Below, in pieces: positions 12,357 to 24,487 of a stretch of 60,000 nt of DNA (its first letter is position 1; the number at the start of each line of letters is the position of its first letter). The notes under the pieces were generated by a model, which saw only the letters and a program-made list of their open reading frames with translations, was not told the DNA's origin and ran no database searches. The stretch comes from Paraphysoderma sedebokerense (Eukaryota; Blastocladiomycota; Physodermatomycetes; Physodermatales; Physodermataceae), in the NCBI GenBank assembly GCA_025602915.1, contig JAHLJZ010000110.1, forward strand, positions 1 to 60,000, given 5' to 3'. Both the position numbers and the translations under genes were made by a program.

Positions 12357-13157
12357 ATTTTTTTTTTTTCCAAGGGTGACGGTGGTTGGTGGTGGAGCGA
12401 GAGGGGGGGATGCGGGGAGGGTAGAGTAGGGACCCGAAAGCAAGAAAAAAATAAAATAAAATAAACACCCGGAAGAGGGAAGGTGAGTGTGTTGAGTGGG
12501 TTGAGAAAGAGATTGAAAAGAGATCGAAAGAGAGGGAATGTCGGACAGAGGGAATGTCGGGCAGAGATGGAAGAGAGGGAACGGAAGCAGGTGTTTGTGC
12601 AGAGAGCGAAAAATGGAATTTATTTATTTATTTAATATTATTCATTATTTATTATTTATGGATGGAGAACTATCTATTATCTTTTGATTATTACTACTAC
12701 TTATATCTTGTGAATACTACTCCCACTCTATCCATACATCTCTCTCTCATACACTCCAGACTAAATAACATGCAATACATCTCAAGACTCAGACGCTGTA
12801 TATTACTAAGGAGATGTCGATGCATTGTCAACCATCATATGCCTCGATTAGATATCCCTGTGCAAGATATCAGAATGCCAATAGTCTGATGTTCTACCAC
12901 ACATACTCTGCCATGTATCCAATACAAAGTATCCTATCATTCCACCATTCCATGCCACATCGGATAATTGCAGCCAGCCCGTGGAGTACATTCCCCTTCA
13001 AGCCACGCTCATTCCCTCTCCAGCACCACCATTGAAAAGTTGAAATTCCACTCACATCGACATTCCTCTTTCACTCCACCTCTCTTATCACTCACTATTC
13101 CCCCAATCTACTACACAATCCTATCCCTCGATATTCCTCAGCTAAAGTTGCTGCAAA
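12357..13157. other. Divergent intergenic region KGD1/SAC1 with low-complexity DNA
   Basis: This spacer of about 800 bp should contain both promoters. It has a purine-rich tract (12480-12600) with a tandem 16-bp duplication at 12531-12562, then an AT block of TTTA repeats (12614-12660), then a pyrimidine-rich stretch leading into SAC1. The open frames here lack coding character. Confidence 0.45.
12531..12562. repeat. Tandem 16-bp duplication
   Basis: Two adjacent copies of AGAGGGAATGTCGGRC (12531-12546 and 12547-12562) with one mismatch, inside a purine-rich tract of the KGD1 upstream region. Likely simple slippage. Confidence 0.55.
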
Positions 13158-15906
13158 ATGCCCCTCCATCAGTCCCTCAACCTGTAAGCAATATTTCCAT
13201 TCAAATCAGAATGGCTCGTGTCCTCTTAACCGCCCCTCCTCTCTCCTCTCAATAGTTACGTTTCTCAGGAAAACTATCTCATCCAACCCACTCACACCGA
13301 TGGCACCGTACCTTCACAGACCCTCGTCATAGATAGAAGAACCGGGGATATTAGCGTGGATGGTAATGATCATTTGCATCCACATCCACCAATAAAAGAA
13401 CATGGTGTATTAACACATACCATCTAACCACAATTAACTCATCTTTTCTGTCCATCAACACGGTAGTATCACCCAACCCTCCCTCCCCTTCCTCCGACGC
13501 AACGGTTATTCCGATTCAGGGTATTTTGGGCCACATCAACTTGCACAGCCCTCATCTCATCGTGATAACCTCCGCAGTCAAAATCGGATCCGTCTTGCAA
13601 CACCCCATCTATAAGATAACATCCACACAAATCTTGCCCATTCTCAGATCCCGCTCCCGCCTCAGCGATGAGGACAAGCGTGACGAAGACAAGTTCTTGG
13701 ACATGTTGGATGGCGTCATGAAAGAAGGATTCATGTGGTTCAGTTATACCTATGACTTGACAAATAGCTTACAACGTATTTTCGATCAAGGAGAACAAAA
13801 CACCGAGTTGTGGGAAAAAGCAGACGATCGATTCTTCTGGAACAAGTATCTACAGTCAAAGTTTATACAAATCGCCAAGTCTTCTCCCCCTGATTCTTCC
13901 AATCACTTTGTATGTCCTTTGAGTCCTCTGTTTTAATCGTACGGAGTTATTGTTCGCTGACTTTTGTACTCTCGATTTTATAACTCGTTTTCAGCTTAAA
14001 CATTTTATTCTTCCAATCATTTGTGGATGTTAGTTCCTTCCATTTTTCCGACATTGGTCTCTGTACGCTTAAACTAATCACCGTACTCGTTCATATCTGC
14101 TTGTCGAAATTCACTAGTTATTTCCACCACTCCGGCGCAAATTAATGCTCACAAATTCACGTACGCTCTGATTTCTCGAAAGTCCGTGTATCGCGTCGGT
14201 ACCCGTTACCATTCTCGCGGAATTGACGAGGAAGGAAATGTTTCCAATTTTGCCGAAACTGAAGAAATTGTCATTATCGATGACAACACTCAGTTATCCC
14301 CGACTAAAAAGAGTTTGTACTTTGAGTGGATTTTGGATAATGAAGAGACTTGACTCAATGAAACAATTTGCATTAGGCACAACCCATGTCCTCTCGTATG
14401 TCCAAATTCGTGGATCCATTCCGCTTTACTGGCGTCAACGAATCAACGCTCGGTATACACCTATCCTGGAAGTGATGGACCGCCCTGATACCGTGAGTCA
14501 TGCGCTTCTTGCGTTGGCAACGCGACATGTGAACATCCTTTGACAATTTATTACCTAGCACAACACCTTTAAAAGACATATCGAATCTAATTTAAATAAG
14601 TATGGAGAATCTCAAGTTCTAGTGAATCTGATTAACAAGAAGGGATACGAATTACCCTTGGGAGAAGAATTCAAACGACAAATTGAATTGTTGGGAGACC
14701 AACGAGTAAAGTAAGCGCCGCCATTAAAACCTCAAGTCAATGGATGTACAATCTAAACGTCATTTTATCTAGATATACTCATTTCGATTTTCACCATGAA
14801 TGCCGCAAAATGCAATGGCACCGAATTCAACTCCTCCTTGATCAACTCTCTAATGATCTTACCCACCAGTCCTATTTTTCGGCAGCATTTGTATCTTCTC
14901 CGTCTGCTCCTCTCTCTCCGCCCATATTCAAAGACGTCAAGATCCACAAGAAGCAAATCGGTGTCATAAGAACAAATTGTATCGATTGCTTGGATAGAAC
15001 GAATGTAGTTCAAAGTATGTTTGCTAAAAGACTCTTGGAAGTCATGTTGAAAGATGTCGGCGTCATGAGGGAGGGCCAAACGGTAGAAGCCTGTAGCAAA
15101 GACTTTGAACATATCTTTAAAAATGGTACTTGTCAATCATTCCAGCGATTTATTCCTGTCCTTCGGTGTATAGCTAATCAATTTTACTTCTTCTCTCCCT
15201 CTACCTTCATACTGTATCTGTTTACTTTCGTTACCTCAAAAGTCTGGGCCGATAACGCGGACGCTATTTCAACACTCTACAGTGGCACAGGTGCTTTAAA
15301 AACCGATTTTACTCGAACCGGTAAACGCACAAAAGCTGGCGCGTTAAAAGACGGCTACAACTCTGTCATTCGTTACATCAAAAACAACTATTTAGATGGA
15401 GAACGACAAGATGCTTTAGATTTATTGTTGGGTGTTTACGCCGTCGGAGGAGACGAAGCCGGAAAGAAAGAAAGATACGTCAGAGTTCAATTAGACGAAA
15501 GAATGGAAAGAAAAAACAATGCAGTCATCATGGTTCGTTTCTACTCTTAACTTCCTCCTCATCCTCCTCATCCTCCTCCTCTACCCCTCCTAACCATTCT
15601 TTCCTTTTCCTCCACAAAACACAGACTCTAGCATTCCCCCTCCTCCTTTTGACTATCCTGACATTCGATCTTTTAACGTCAACCTCCATAACCACGTTCG
15701 CCCGTCACGTAGTAGCTAGTGTATGTTTGTTGATTGTGTTTTTTAAAGTTATGATTTCAAAGTTTGGTTCGGATTTGGTTAGTACGCCGAGGTTGGTGCC
15801 GCCTGTGAATATTAGGTTGGATTATGAGTGGGATGCTCGTGGGGGGAAGGGAGGAAAGGGAGGGGCTTTCAGAAAAGTAGGCATAGTGATGGGTGGAAGG
15901 AAATAG
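13158..15906 (+). CDS. SAC1: SAC1 phosphoinositide 4-phosphatase, ER/Golgi membrane
   Basis: The Sac1 family dephosphorylates PtdIns4P at the ER and ER contact sites. The first exon is tiny (13158-13183, MPLHQSLNL). The second (13256-13362) continues with YVSQENYLIQPT, as in Sac1 N termini. Downstream exons give the catalytic Sac domain: FSYTYDLTNSLQR, DDRFFWNKYLQSKF, RVGTRYHSRGIDEEGNVSNF, YVQIRGSIPLYW, and FDFHHECRKMQWHR. The active site RTNCIDCLDRTNVVQS (near 14970-15015) contains the CX5R(T) signature. After an intron at about 15125-15241 the family motif WADNADAISTLYSGTGALKTDFTRTGKRT follows. The last exon (from about 15625) encodes two hydrophobic segments, the expected C-terminal membrane hairpin, and a short glycine-rich basic tail ending at TAG 15904-15906. 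About nine exons. The intron before the last exon is a CCTCAT-repeat pyrimidine tract. It converges on MSH1. Confidence 0.95.
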
Positions 15907-16752
15907 ATTGCGTAGTATCTTGAATCGTTGCCTGTCATGTCACCTGATGTTTTGCGGTCAGATGTTTAATCGCTTCAATGCGGGTTGTCTTTTTCTCACC
16001 GTACTTTCCTTGCTGGCTTCTGAAGTCGGGGTTTTGCCCGCCTCGATTTCTTAGAAGGCTCTAGACTCAAACTATTACATCTCTGTTATGAACTTATTTG
16101 CACGCGTACTGAACATTTCATACAGTTTTCAAAATTCATCATTACACTGGAGTGGGAACCGTCACTTGTACGGGTGCGCATTCAGACAGAAGTACCGGTA
16201 TATGAATTCGCCAGGTGCACATCCGGTAATAGGTTCAACACTCTCATTAAGGTATTTTCACTTGTGAAAATCAGTCGTGGCTTATATCCAAACGACCAGT
16301 TACCTTGCGCTGGGTCGAGAATGACAATCCATCCTTCCAAATGATAAAAATCTTACGGAACCATGTACCGAAAGGTAGAACAAACCAGTTTTGAAGTGAG
16401 GTAATGTTAAAACAGTGCATACAAATATGACATGCCACCATATAGCTCCTCTTCACAGATCGCCAATAATATCACTGCCGGATTTGGCCAGACCTAGCAT
16501 TAGAGTTTTCGGCTGAAAAATTATTCATGTGCAATATGGCGAACGGAATCATATAAAAGATTTTCCTCACACCTCAACCGCCTCAGCGATTGAGAATATC
16601 ACAATAGCCAGGGACGATTGTTCGCGAGCGAACGATATTTTATTGCGAGAGACTCACAAGTTACTCTACATCGGCTGAAAAATACAACTCCCAACTGCGC
16701 AAACTCATTCAAGTGCTCCACTCACTACGATAGCTACCTAACGGTGCTCAAC
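15907..16752. other. Intergenic region between convergent SAC1 and MSH1 ends, with a possible small gene
   Basis: About 850 bp between the two 3' ends. On the minus strand an AATAAA-type signal (AATAAAATATC, about 16635-16645) suits the MSH1 3' end. Below it lies a weak candidate for a short spliced gene (16205-16456), listed separately. Nothing else is supported. Confidence 0.4.
16205..16456 (-). CDS. Possible small unrecognised gene (two candidate exons)
   Basis: On the minus strand a segment reading LEGWIVILDPAQGNWSFGYK and then LIFTSENTLMRVLNLLPDV stays open until a stop near 16205. A plausible intron (GTATGC donor near 16410, acceptor near 16345, about 70 nt) would connect it in frame to an upstream segment reading RSVKRSYMVACHI. 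The GW-hydrophobic-DP pattern faintly recalls Sm-fold proteins such as Gemin6, but this is only an impression. I could not find a convincing start codon or first exon. It may instead be a chance open frame or a gene remnant. Confidence 0.22.
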
Positions 16753-19700
16753 TCATCTCACCAAATCTTCGCTAACAACACTTTTACCAATCCTTCCTCC
16801 TTTAACTAATTCTCGAAAGGCGATAGCGTTCTCGGTGATCTCGGATGATAATCCTAACCATTATGACAATCAGTTCATTGAACTATAGGGAAAACAGTGA
16901 ATTGGATATACCGGCAGATTTGGCAATTTCAATACCGAAGCTGGACTCCGCCGGACCACGACGAAGTTCATAATCCATTGTCAGCCCCTTTTCCTAACGA
17001 TTAAGAGCGAAATGAGAAATTTGTGTAATTGCAAGATATGATATCAGTAGCTACCATTTCTACTGGTTTCGTATGCCAAAACTGCACCCTGCGGTGAGTT
17101 ATATCGTTCAAAACTTTGGGTATTAGCCAAGAAATGTCGTGTTGATGTGAAGAAACGAGAATTCGACAGTTGATATAAGTGACTAGATGCTGAATAATGG
17201 AAAGCGATAATGCGGTTCCATCTTCGACCGAAGTTCCACGGCCGAGTTCATCAATTATCAGCTGCAGATAGTTGACCCATTGTTAAATAACGTGAGTTTG
17301 TAAATTGCCATAGTTAATATACTGAGATATTTACTAGCGATTTCGGAGTTGCATGAGATATCATTTTAGCCAGATCCTTCATTTCAATCGCAAAAGTCGA
17401 TAGATCTACGGAAGGAATAAGGTTACGGAAAAATATCGTTTATGAAAGCTGAAGGACACGCACTCAACCACAAATCGTCATGCGAGCCCAACTTCCGGTA
17501 TCGTCGTTATTGCGAAACAAGTGTAAAAGAATAGCATGAGATTGCGGTAGCAGGAAATTGCAATAATGAATGTAAATTTGGCTAACCCTTGTGTATATCG
17601 CATCCTTGTAAAGAGCGTCAGAAAGCATGTTATATCAATTCGGTTGTACCGCAGTGACATAATACAAACCACGATTCCCAATGAGGCGTCCTCAGCTGGG
17701 ACAAAACAACCAATCTGGGCCATAATATGGATCAACGCTACTTGCTTGAGAAAAGTCGACTTGCCTCCCATGTTAGGCTGAATGAAACAGGCGGATAAGT
17801 TCAGTGTTAAGGAAAGAGATCAAGATAATTGTCTTACTCTGCAGAAGAGAAAAAAATTCAGTACCATATCTCAGTCTCAAATTTGAATCGAATACCAATA
17901 TGGGAATGTAATTACCCTGTTATTAGCCATGTTCCGGCGATGTCAGGATTCAATTCACAATCGTTTCTAATGTATTCTGCCCCACGGCTTGTTTGCGACA
18001 GGTGCCCAATCGGATGCCAGCCTTTCTTAATGACAGATGAGGTACTAGACGCAGTGCATTATTCGCATGTTTTCTTGGGCACAAGCATACTATAACTGAT
18101 TACAGGACGAAACAAACACGAAACAGCAACATACCCGTTGTGCATAGAAGGACGAACGAAACCATGTTCTACCGCTAGCTTAGCAAACGAAGACGCAATG
18201 TCTAATTCGGCAATCGCTTTTGCTGATTTCTCAATTTCTTTCCTATGATCTAATATCTATTCATATATATATAATCGGTTAATAATAACTTCTCCATGCA
18301 AAATAATGAAAATAGAGGTAACCAGTTGTTGCAATTGGCGAAGCATCGTCGTCTCGTATTCGGAAATTTCGCTACTAATTGCCAACAATTCATCCACATA
18401 CTCCGCCCATTTCTAGGTGTAATTTTAGTGTAGCTGCATCTCCCTGGTGGCTTAAAGGAACATGTAGTACCTTATACCACCACAATTGTTTCGTCTTGTG
18501 ATTTTTTACACATCTCCAATCTTCTGGATTTTTCATATTCTTTACATAATCCGATAGTTTTTTGCTGTCAGTCTTAGATAATTCAATGACTGGTCCCTCT
18601 GTTGGCCGGAGAGAAAATTTTGCACTTTTTAGCTCTGTGAATGATGTATGAATTAGGTCCGATACTAAAAGACGCGTTCACAACAAAAACGAACCAAAGT
18701 CACTCGTGAGAATCTCCTTTGAAGCTTGAAGCCTATGAAGGGCATCGTAGTACCGCTCATAAATTTGGTCCAGCTTTAGATCAACACTGTGTTTCGAGTC
18801 GTCAATGCTTAAATGGGTAGGAAAAAGTTGAATAAAACCAGGAATAAAGTACCCTTTGCGAATGATTCGTTGTCGGGGGTCCATCAATTCCTGAGGCATG
18901 TTATCAAGAGTCATTGTTGCATCATCAAGATGAAGCTTAGTGGAAAGCTCTAGGATGAGACTTGAATGGTCGTAGAGTTCATTCATCAGCAGTCGAAGTG
19001 AAGACTGGTTGCTTTCATTGTTGCCACGGTCGACATCACTGAGATGATTATCAAGCATACCACGGATCAGACCAAACTTTTGAATTGTATGGTAAAGTGA
19101 GTATGTATCTTTATGACTAAATAAATAGAAATATGTCGTTAATATAAGAGCCAAAAATTGTGAATGCATTTCGTTCATACTAACTTCGCAACACCGATGG
19201 ACATTTTCTGTAAGTCTCTCTCTACATCGGTCACCTCCTTTAGCTCCTTTTCTAATTTAGCAACTAATAAATGGTTTCGGTAAAAGTATTCGACGTAATC
19301 GTGACGCTTTTGAATAACATTTAGGTTCGTTGCGGGCAACCCTAGAGGATGAATCCAGTTGGCATCTTGCTTATCACACCAATTGATAGCATTTCACAGA
19401 CCAACGCGCTCGTTAATTTCTCTTGCTCCCATTGGCGTCTTTGCAACATTCAAAAATCCAGCCAAGCTACCAACTTTACTGCCCCGCAGAAATGTCTTGT
19501 GAATTTCTAGCTGTTTATAGGAAGTGTCATCTAGGTACATGTAATCATTGTTACCCAGGACAGTGGGTCTATGGAGTAATGGCTTCGAACGAAATAAGGT
19601 ATAATCGATGTATGAGAACATCATACAAAGTGATCTTGCAACAACAGCTCCACCATCATCTGAAACTTGTTCATTGCTCGAGGGTGTAGGTATCGAGTGA

Positions 19701-20963
19701 GAATCAGCGGGCAGAGGGCTCAGACGACATTCAGTCGAGAATTTCTGGATCAAATGATCTAAATTTTGCTTTGTAATCATGCCCTCTTCTTCTCGTGGAA
19801 CAAGTAATACATCCATGCCAAGAGTTCCATTGATGATGTTCAAAATCGGGTGCCTTCGCGATTCATCCGATTTTCCATGGTTGAGAACTTCGTTTGGAAT
19901 TAGAATCTCAACAGGCTGAATCCTTTCAAGATCCCCCGGCAAATCTTCGTAACTGCTGAGCTTTGTCATTACCTTTCCAGTCGATAAATTCGCCCAAGAC
20001 AGTCCAATTGGAAAATCGGCACCAAATTCATTCGACTGGTCCATCGATATGGCGAGGAGAAAGTTGTTCGCCGAAGAACCGAGATAGGTTTCAGTGACCA
20101 AAGTGCCTACGTGGATGCTATTAACTGGGGAAATTCAAACATAATCTTCCATTGCCGCACCTGGAGTAACAATCCTAACGCATTCTCGTTTCAGCAAGGC
20201 CGGTCGTTTCTTTGAGGACGGGGGATGTACTTGCTCGATCACTGCCACTGTTTTGCCCTTCTTCATTAACCTTGCCATGTAAGTATCATAAGATACAGTC
20301 GGAAAACCGGCCATGGGAATCTGCATTGCCAACGCAGGTGAGTTTTAAGTGAATCAGCCTAATCGGTAGCCGAGGCGGATGACAGATGCCGCATACCTTC
20401 CTACCACTCAAAATTTTTGAAGTTACAGTGAGATCTAGCAGCCCTCCAATTTCTTCAGCCTGTATGCCATATAATTCATAGAAATCTCCCTGTAATCGAA
20501 TGAAAATGAATATTTATGTACCGTGCGTTCGTAACAAGGTGAAGATAGGTACCACTCGCAATAGGACAACGTGCGTAGCATATTTCTTCTGAAGAGCTAT
20601 AATTTGGTCGTAAAGAGAGCCTTCAGTAGCCATAAAATCTTCGGACTTTTGTTTAACTGCTTTGCCTTTCTGCGGAAGCTTGAGAACTTTCTGCTTTGCT
20701 AACAATTGATCGGTAGCTCCCGCATTCTTCAGAGAATCCTTTTTCTTACGATCAGTCGTATTCTTCGACGATCCATTCGGGAACGTGTCTGAATGCTCAT
20801 CGGAATTCGAGGAGAAAAATCGATGGAATACGCTAAACGGAAGCGTGCGAATACCGAAGAACGAATTGCGCAAGTCAGGCCGAAGCCTGTGAGCAGCAAA
20901 ACAATGGCTATTTCGAGAAACCCTAGAGGCAGCACTTAATTTTGTACGCAGAAGTCGATGCAT
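16753..20963 (-). CDS. MSH1: Mitochondrial DNA mismatch repair protein MutS homolog
   Basis: MSH1 is the mitochondrial MutS that binds mismatches and maintains mtDNA. The start is ATG 20963, with a presequence rich in arginine and serine ([20 protein letters not shown]) and no acidic residues. Domain I follows, with the [12 protein letters not shown]-type mismatch-binding region interrupted by an intron at about 20500-20550. Next come [22 protein letters not shown] and VAVIEQ. Connector and lever domains run from 20100 to 17800. The ATPase domain has the Walker [11 protein letters not shown] (17740-17771) and Walker B with signature [17 protein letters not shown] (around 17205-17260). It continues with [12 protein letters not shown] and [26 protein letters not shown], and ends at TGA 16753-16755. 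More than ten short introns; length about 900 residues fits MSH1. It converges on SAC1 and lies tandem to the P2 gene. Confidence 0.93.
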
Positions 20964-21528
20964 ACTTTTGGAAGAAACTAGCCAATGCTGGCAAAGCTAA
21001 AGCTGATTGCGGCAACCTGAGGTTACAAATATGAGACGCCAAGTCACAGTTGGTAACCCCTCGTCCACCCCGTAATCACCGACCAGACTCCTGGCATACT
21101 CCTATAGTTCGGGAGCATGTGCGGGTCGCACATCGTCGTCAGGAGCTGCTAAGACTTGAGCTGAATAGAGTGGTAGAGGATTGTGAGATATATTTCATGG
21201 AATTCTCCTACAAGTGATAAGATTATTGATAGTGGAACTATCAGAGGGAACAGCTGGAGGGAGGCCATACAATTAACGGAATCACAGTCTTGTGCACGCC
21301 AGTCTTCAGATTGACGGTATGAAGTGACTTTAATCCAATTCCAAGAGGGCAATAACAAATCATAATTCAGGTTTGATCAGAGCAGATCATTATCTGCCGA
21401 GTCGGAGGAAATCAACGACATTTAACTATCCTTTATTCTCAATTTACATTAATCAGTAACAGACGACATGCAGGGTACTACATCTAAAACAAGAGCCAGA
21501 TTGATTAATGAAACGTTGAATAATACAC
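20964..21528. other. Intergenic region upstream of MSH1, downstream of RPP2
   Basis: Expected to hold the MSH1 promoter and the P2 polyadenylation site. Short open frames here have no coding character. No repeat or RNA gene is seen. Confidence 0.35.
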
Positions 21529-21987
21529 TTAGTCGAAAAGACCGAATCCCTATACGGAGAAGATAAGTTATAGAGGATGTAAAGTGAGTCTGAAAGCGAA
21601 TGTTGATATACCATATCGTCATCAGATTCTTCTTCGACTTTCTCTTCTTTCTTAGCTTCTTCAGCTTGTGGGGCAGCACCACCAGCGGCAGCGGCACCAC
21701 CAGCAGCGGCAACAGCGCCACCGGAAGGAACTGACGCAAGCTTAGAGAGACCTTCGCCAATGACCTGTAGACACATAGTCTTTAATTCGAGACACTGGAA
21801 TCTTGAAAATACCAAGGAAAAAACCTACATCTTCGACGTTTTTGCCACTCAATTCAGAAACGACCTTTTCCAACTTTTCGGAATCAGCATCAATACCGAC
21901 GGAGGAGAGAATAGAGGTAAGATCGTCAGCGGAAGGAGACTCGTTGCCACCGAGAACGGCAAGAAGATAAGCAGCAATATGTTTCAT
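21529..21987 (-). CDS. RPP2: 60S acidic ribosomal stalk protein P2
   Basis: P2 pairs with P1 on the ribosomal stalk and recruits translation GTPases. Exon 1 starts at ATG 21987 with [20 protein letters not shown], the classic P2 N terminus. It continues with [20 protein letters not shown] and [10 protein letters not shown]. An intron (GTAGGT to CTACAG) is followed by [16 protein letters not shown], an alanine- and glycine-rich hinge, and the charged stretch ending EEESDDDM. A second intron separates the terminal GFGLFD and stop (TAA 21529-21531), which is the conserved stalk tail that binds translation factors. Length about 110 residues is normal. The intron placed just before the last six codons means the functional tail lies in a tiny terminal exon. 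It diverges from TES1. Confidence 0.97.
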
Positions 21988-22623
21988 TTTAATTCTAAAA
22001 AAGTTAAATATGATTGAAGTAACAACGTTAGACGAAAACCAACAACGGCGATCAAGAAGTCACTGCGGCATGAACGCGCATGCAGGATGATGAAGAAAAA
22101 AAAAATATCCATCCATCATCAACATGGCTCCTGCGAATAGCAAACTGATACAAATCATACATACAATAAATCTGGGATGGGAATAAAAGAGTGTCCTACA
22201 ACAATTTAAGTCGTGATATGACGTGCCGGAGGAACAGTATCATCGGATGCTCACAAGGTGTGTGATATAGCCTGTTGCTCAAGTCACGTGATTGTTGTCG
22301 GTGGAGACTTTGGTTAAGGCTGACGATTACGGAAAAAGGAACCATAGGATAAGCATCAGATAATAGTGCTATCTATTGATGTTGCATACTTTTTGAACTT
22401 GGCATAATCAAATGACAGGTGTTATGTTTGCTGAAATTAGCAATGTACAATTGTGCATTAGTACCTATTATGAAATATCCAGATTTCAGGCCACAAATTG
22501 CGCATGACCTCTTAACAGTGGTCGCGGCTTGCTCAATTCTCTCACACTCCCTCCTCTTCCATATTCGTCGTCCTCTCTCTTTCTTGTCAGTCGCACGCAC
22601 TACTTGAACTTTTCGATAGCACT
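21988..22623. promoter_or_regulatory. Divergent promoter region RPP2/TES1
   Basis: A 636-bp spacer between divergent starts. It contains AGTCACGTGATT with the CACGTG core at 22285-22290, roughly midway between the genes. No other strong element is recognised. A pyrimidine-rich stretch (22540-22600) precedes TES1. Confidence 0.4.
22285..22290. promoter_or_regulatory. CACGTG E-box core
   Basis: Core within AGTCACGTGATT, a Cbf1-like RTCACGTG form, between RPP2 and TES1. Function is inferred from the motif only. Confidence 0.4.
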
Positions 22624-24120
22624 AATGTCTGTATCTGACCGTCTTGATCATACTATGGAAGACAGTTTACGCCTCGAGGAAATAGGTCCATTCGTCTCTT
22701 TCGCCAAATAAGTTGTATTCTTGTACCAAGAATTAACTTTTCAGTTTTACAGACGTCAACCTCTACAGATCTGACCCGAAAGATCTTTGGAGGCCTTTTG
22801 CTGGCCGTGGTGTCTTCGGGGGCCAGATAATTGGCCTCAGTCTCGTTGCTGCAACTAAGACTGTCGAACCAGAATTCATCGTTCACTCTTTGCATAGCCA
22901 CTTTATCATGGCCGGAGATGAAAGTATCCCGATTATATTCAGTGTTAATCGGGTAAGAAATGGAAGAAGTTTTACGGTCCGACAGGTTACTGCCTTGCAG
23001 AGGGGAAGCCCCATATTTGTTATGGTTTGCTCATTTCAGAAACCTGAAAAGAGCACTTTAGTGCATCAGGTGAATAAAAGAATCTGCATTGCAAACACTA
23101 GAGTAATATAACTACATCTAACTTGCCTGTTTCAGTACAAAATGCCGCTTGCGCCGAATCCTGAATCGCTGCCATCGTCAGTAATGCTTTTCAAATTTTC
23201 GCCTCCAACGTTCCAGAATGACACTAAATTCAACTTTCCTTTTTAAGGCAGGAAGAAAGGTTGACAGACTGGATAAGCAAAGTACCTAAAAAGTTCCATA
23301 AGCTGATCCAACTTCGCATGAAGGATGTATGTTGTTCATTAGTATATTGTGTGCTTGTTCCAATCTTACGCATTATCTGCTGCAGCCTATTCCTGTCGAT
23401 ATCAGACCGGTGGAAATAACTCAACCAGAAGATCTTATTAAACCGAAGAAAAAGGACCCTAGACAGGTATGGATATTATCTCGTAATCTTTGCATGTTCT
23501 CCCGTAATCTTGTCTGAGCTCTCTTCATTCGATTCAATGAAAACGTAGCTTGTGTGGATGAAGTCGAAGTCCTCGCTACCTAATAATCCAGCACTTCATA
23601 TGTGTGTGGCTGCTTATTGTTCAGACCATCACCTGTTGTGGACCACTCTCCTCACTCATGGAATCTCGGGGATCTCGAATCCTCGGTTAAAAATGATAGC
23701 CAGCTTAGATCACAGGTTCGCCTTTTTCAGCTATCCCTGTAACCGTGGCGCCACGATCCGAATCCTAACAGGTCTGCGTATGACATCAATGTCAGCATGT
23801 GGTTTCATGAATCATTCAGAGCAGATGAGTGGCTTCTTTATGAAATGGAAAGCCCGAGAACTGGCGGCAATAGAGGCTTGGCTTTGGGAAGATTGTGGAC
23901 GAGAGATGGGAGGTTGATCTGTTCTGTATGTTCAATTGCTTTAGATTGTCTACTTCAGAAGGTATGTATTTATTGAGGTGAGCTGACAATTTACGCTGAT
24001 CATTTCCAGTGCGCGCAAGAAGGGGTAATTCGATTAGACCCAAGGTCTCCCTCCTACAGCCCTTCCAAGGAATTCTCTGCCAGCAGGTCAGAAAAGCAGC
24101 AGTCTGAATCGAAATTGTAA
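22624..24120 (+). CDS. TES1: Peroxisomal acyl-CoA thioesterase (ACOT8/Tes1 type) with PTS1
   Basis: This double hot-dog thioesterase hydrolyses acyl-CoA to free fatty acid and CoA in peroxisomes, supporting beta-oxidation. The first exon starts at ATG 22624 and gives LRLEEIG; the exact first splice is uncertain. The next exon has RSDPKDLWRPFAGRGVFGGQ then IIGLSLVAATKTV, the ACOT8 N-terminal hot-dog signature. HSLHSHFIMAGD and RNGRSFTVRQVTALQ follow. The C-terminal hot-dog shows ASLDH, then SMWFHESFRADEWLLYEMES, GGNRGLALGRLWTRDGRLIC and the QEGVIRL end. The last residues are SESKL, a canonical SKL peroxisomal targeting signal, before TAA 24118-24120. About seven exons, total near 360 residues, slightly long for the family because of a serine-rich tail. 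It diverges from RPP2 and converges on HIS7. Confidence 0.93.
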
Positions 24121-24487
24121 AGTAGTTTGATATCATGTTGCGATGGCAACTAAAGAAGATTGAGTTGATAGGCATTAGTCTCCGGCAATAAATGAAAATA
24201 CCGCTGATTGTTCAAATATTGCGAATGATCCTTGCTATTTCTTTATGCAAAAATGTCTTTGTGTAGCGAAATCTTGACAGTCTGTCTATTACACCACCTA
24301 ATACATAATACTCCAATTTGCACCTGCGAGCTGAAGAGTCAAAGTTTGCAATATTATAAGTGCGTCAGACAGGTCGTCGTCAGCTTCTATTTGGTAAGTT
24401 CAAAAAGACGAAGATTATTACTTGGGGATTCACATTGCCGCTGAAATATCAATTTGACAGTTTAAGTCATAAGATCCTCGACCTCCT
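24121..24487. other. Intergenic between convergent TES1 and HIS7
   Basis: AT-rich 3' flank shared by two convergent genes, with an AATAAA-like element (24187-24192) just after TES1. No other feature is seen. Confidence 0.35.

Noticed and set aside
12614-12660. TTTA-rich block as a possible transposon or telomere-like relic
   Set aside because: It is a plain low-complexity AT tract with no terminal repeats or coding sequence.
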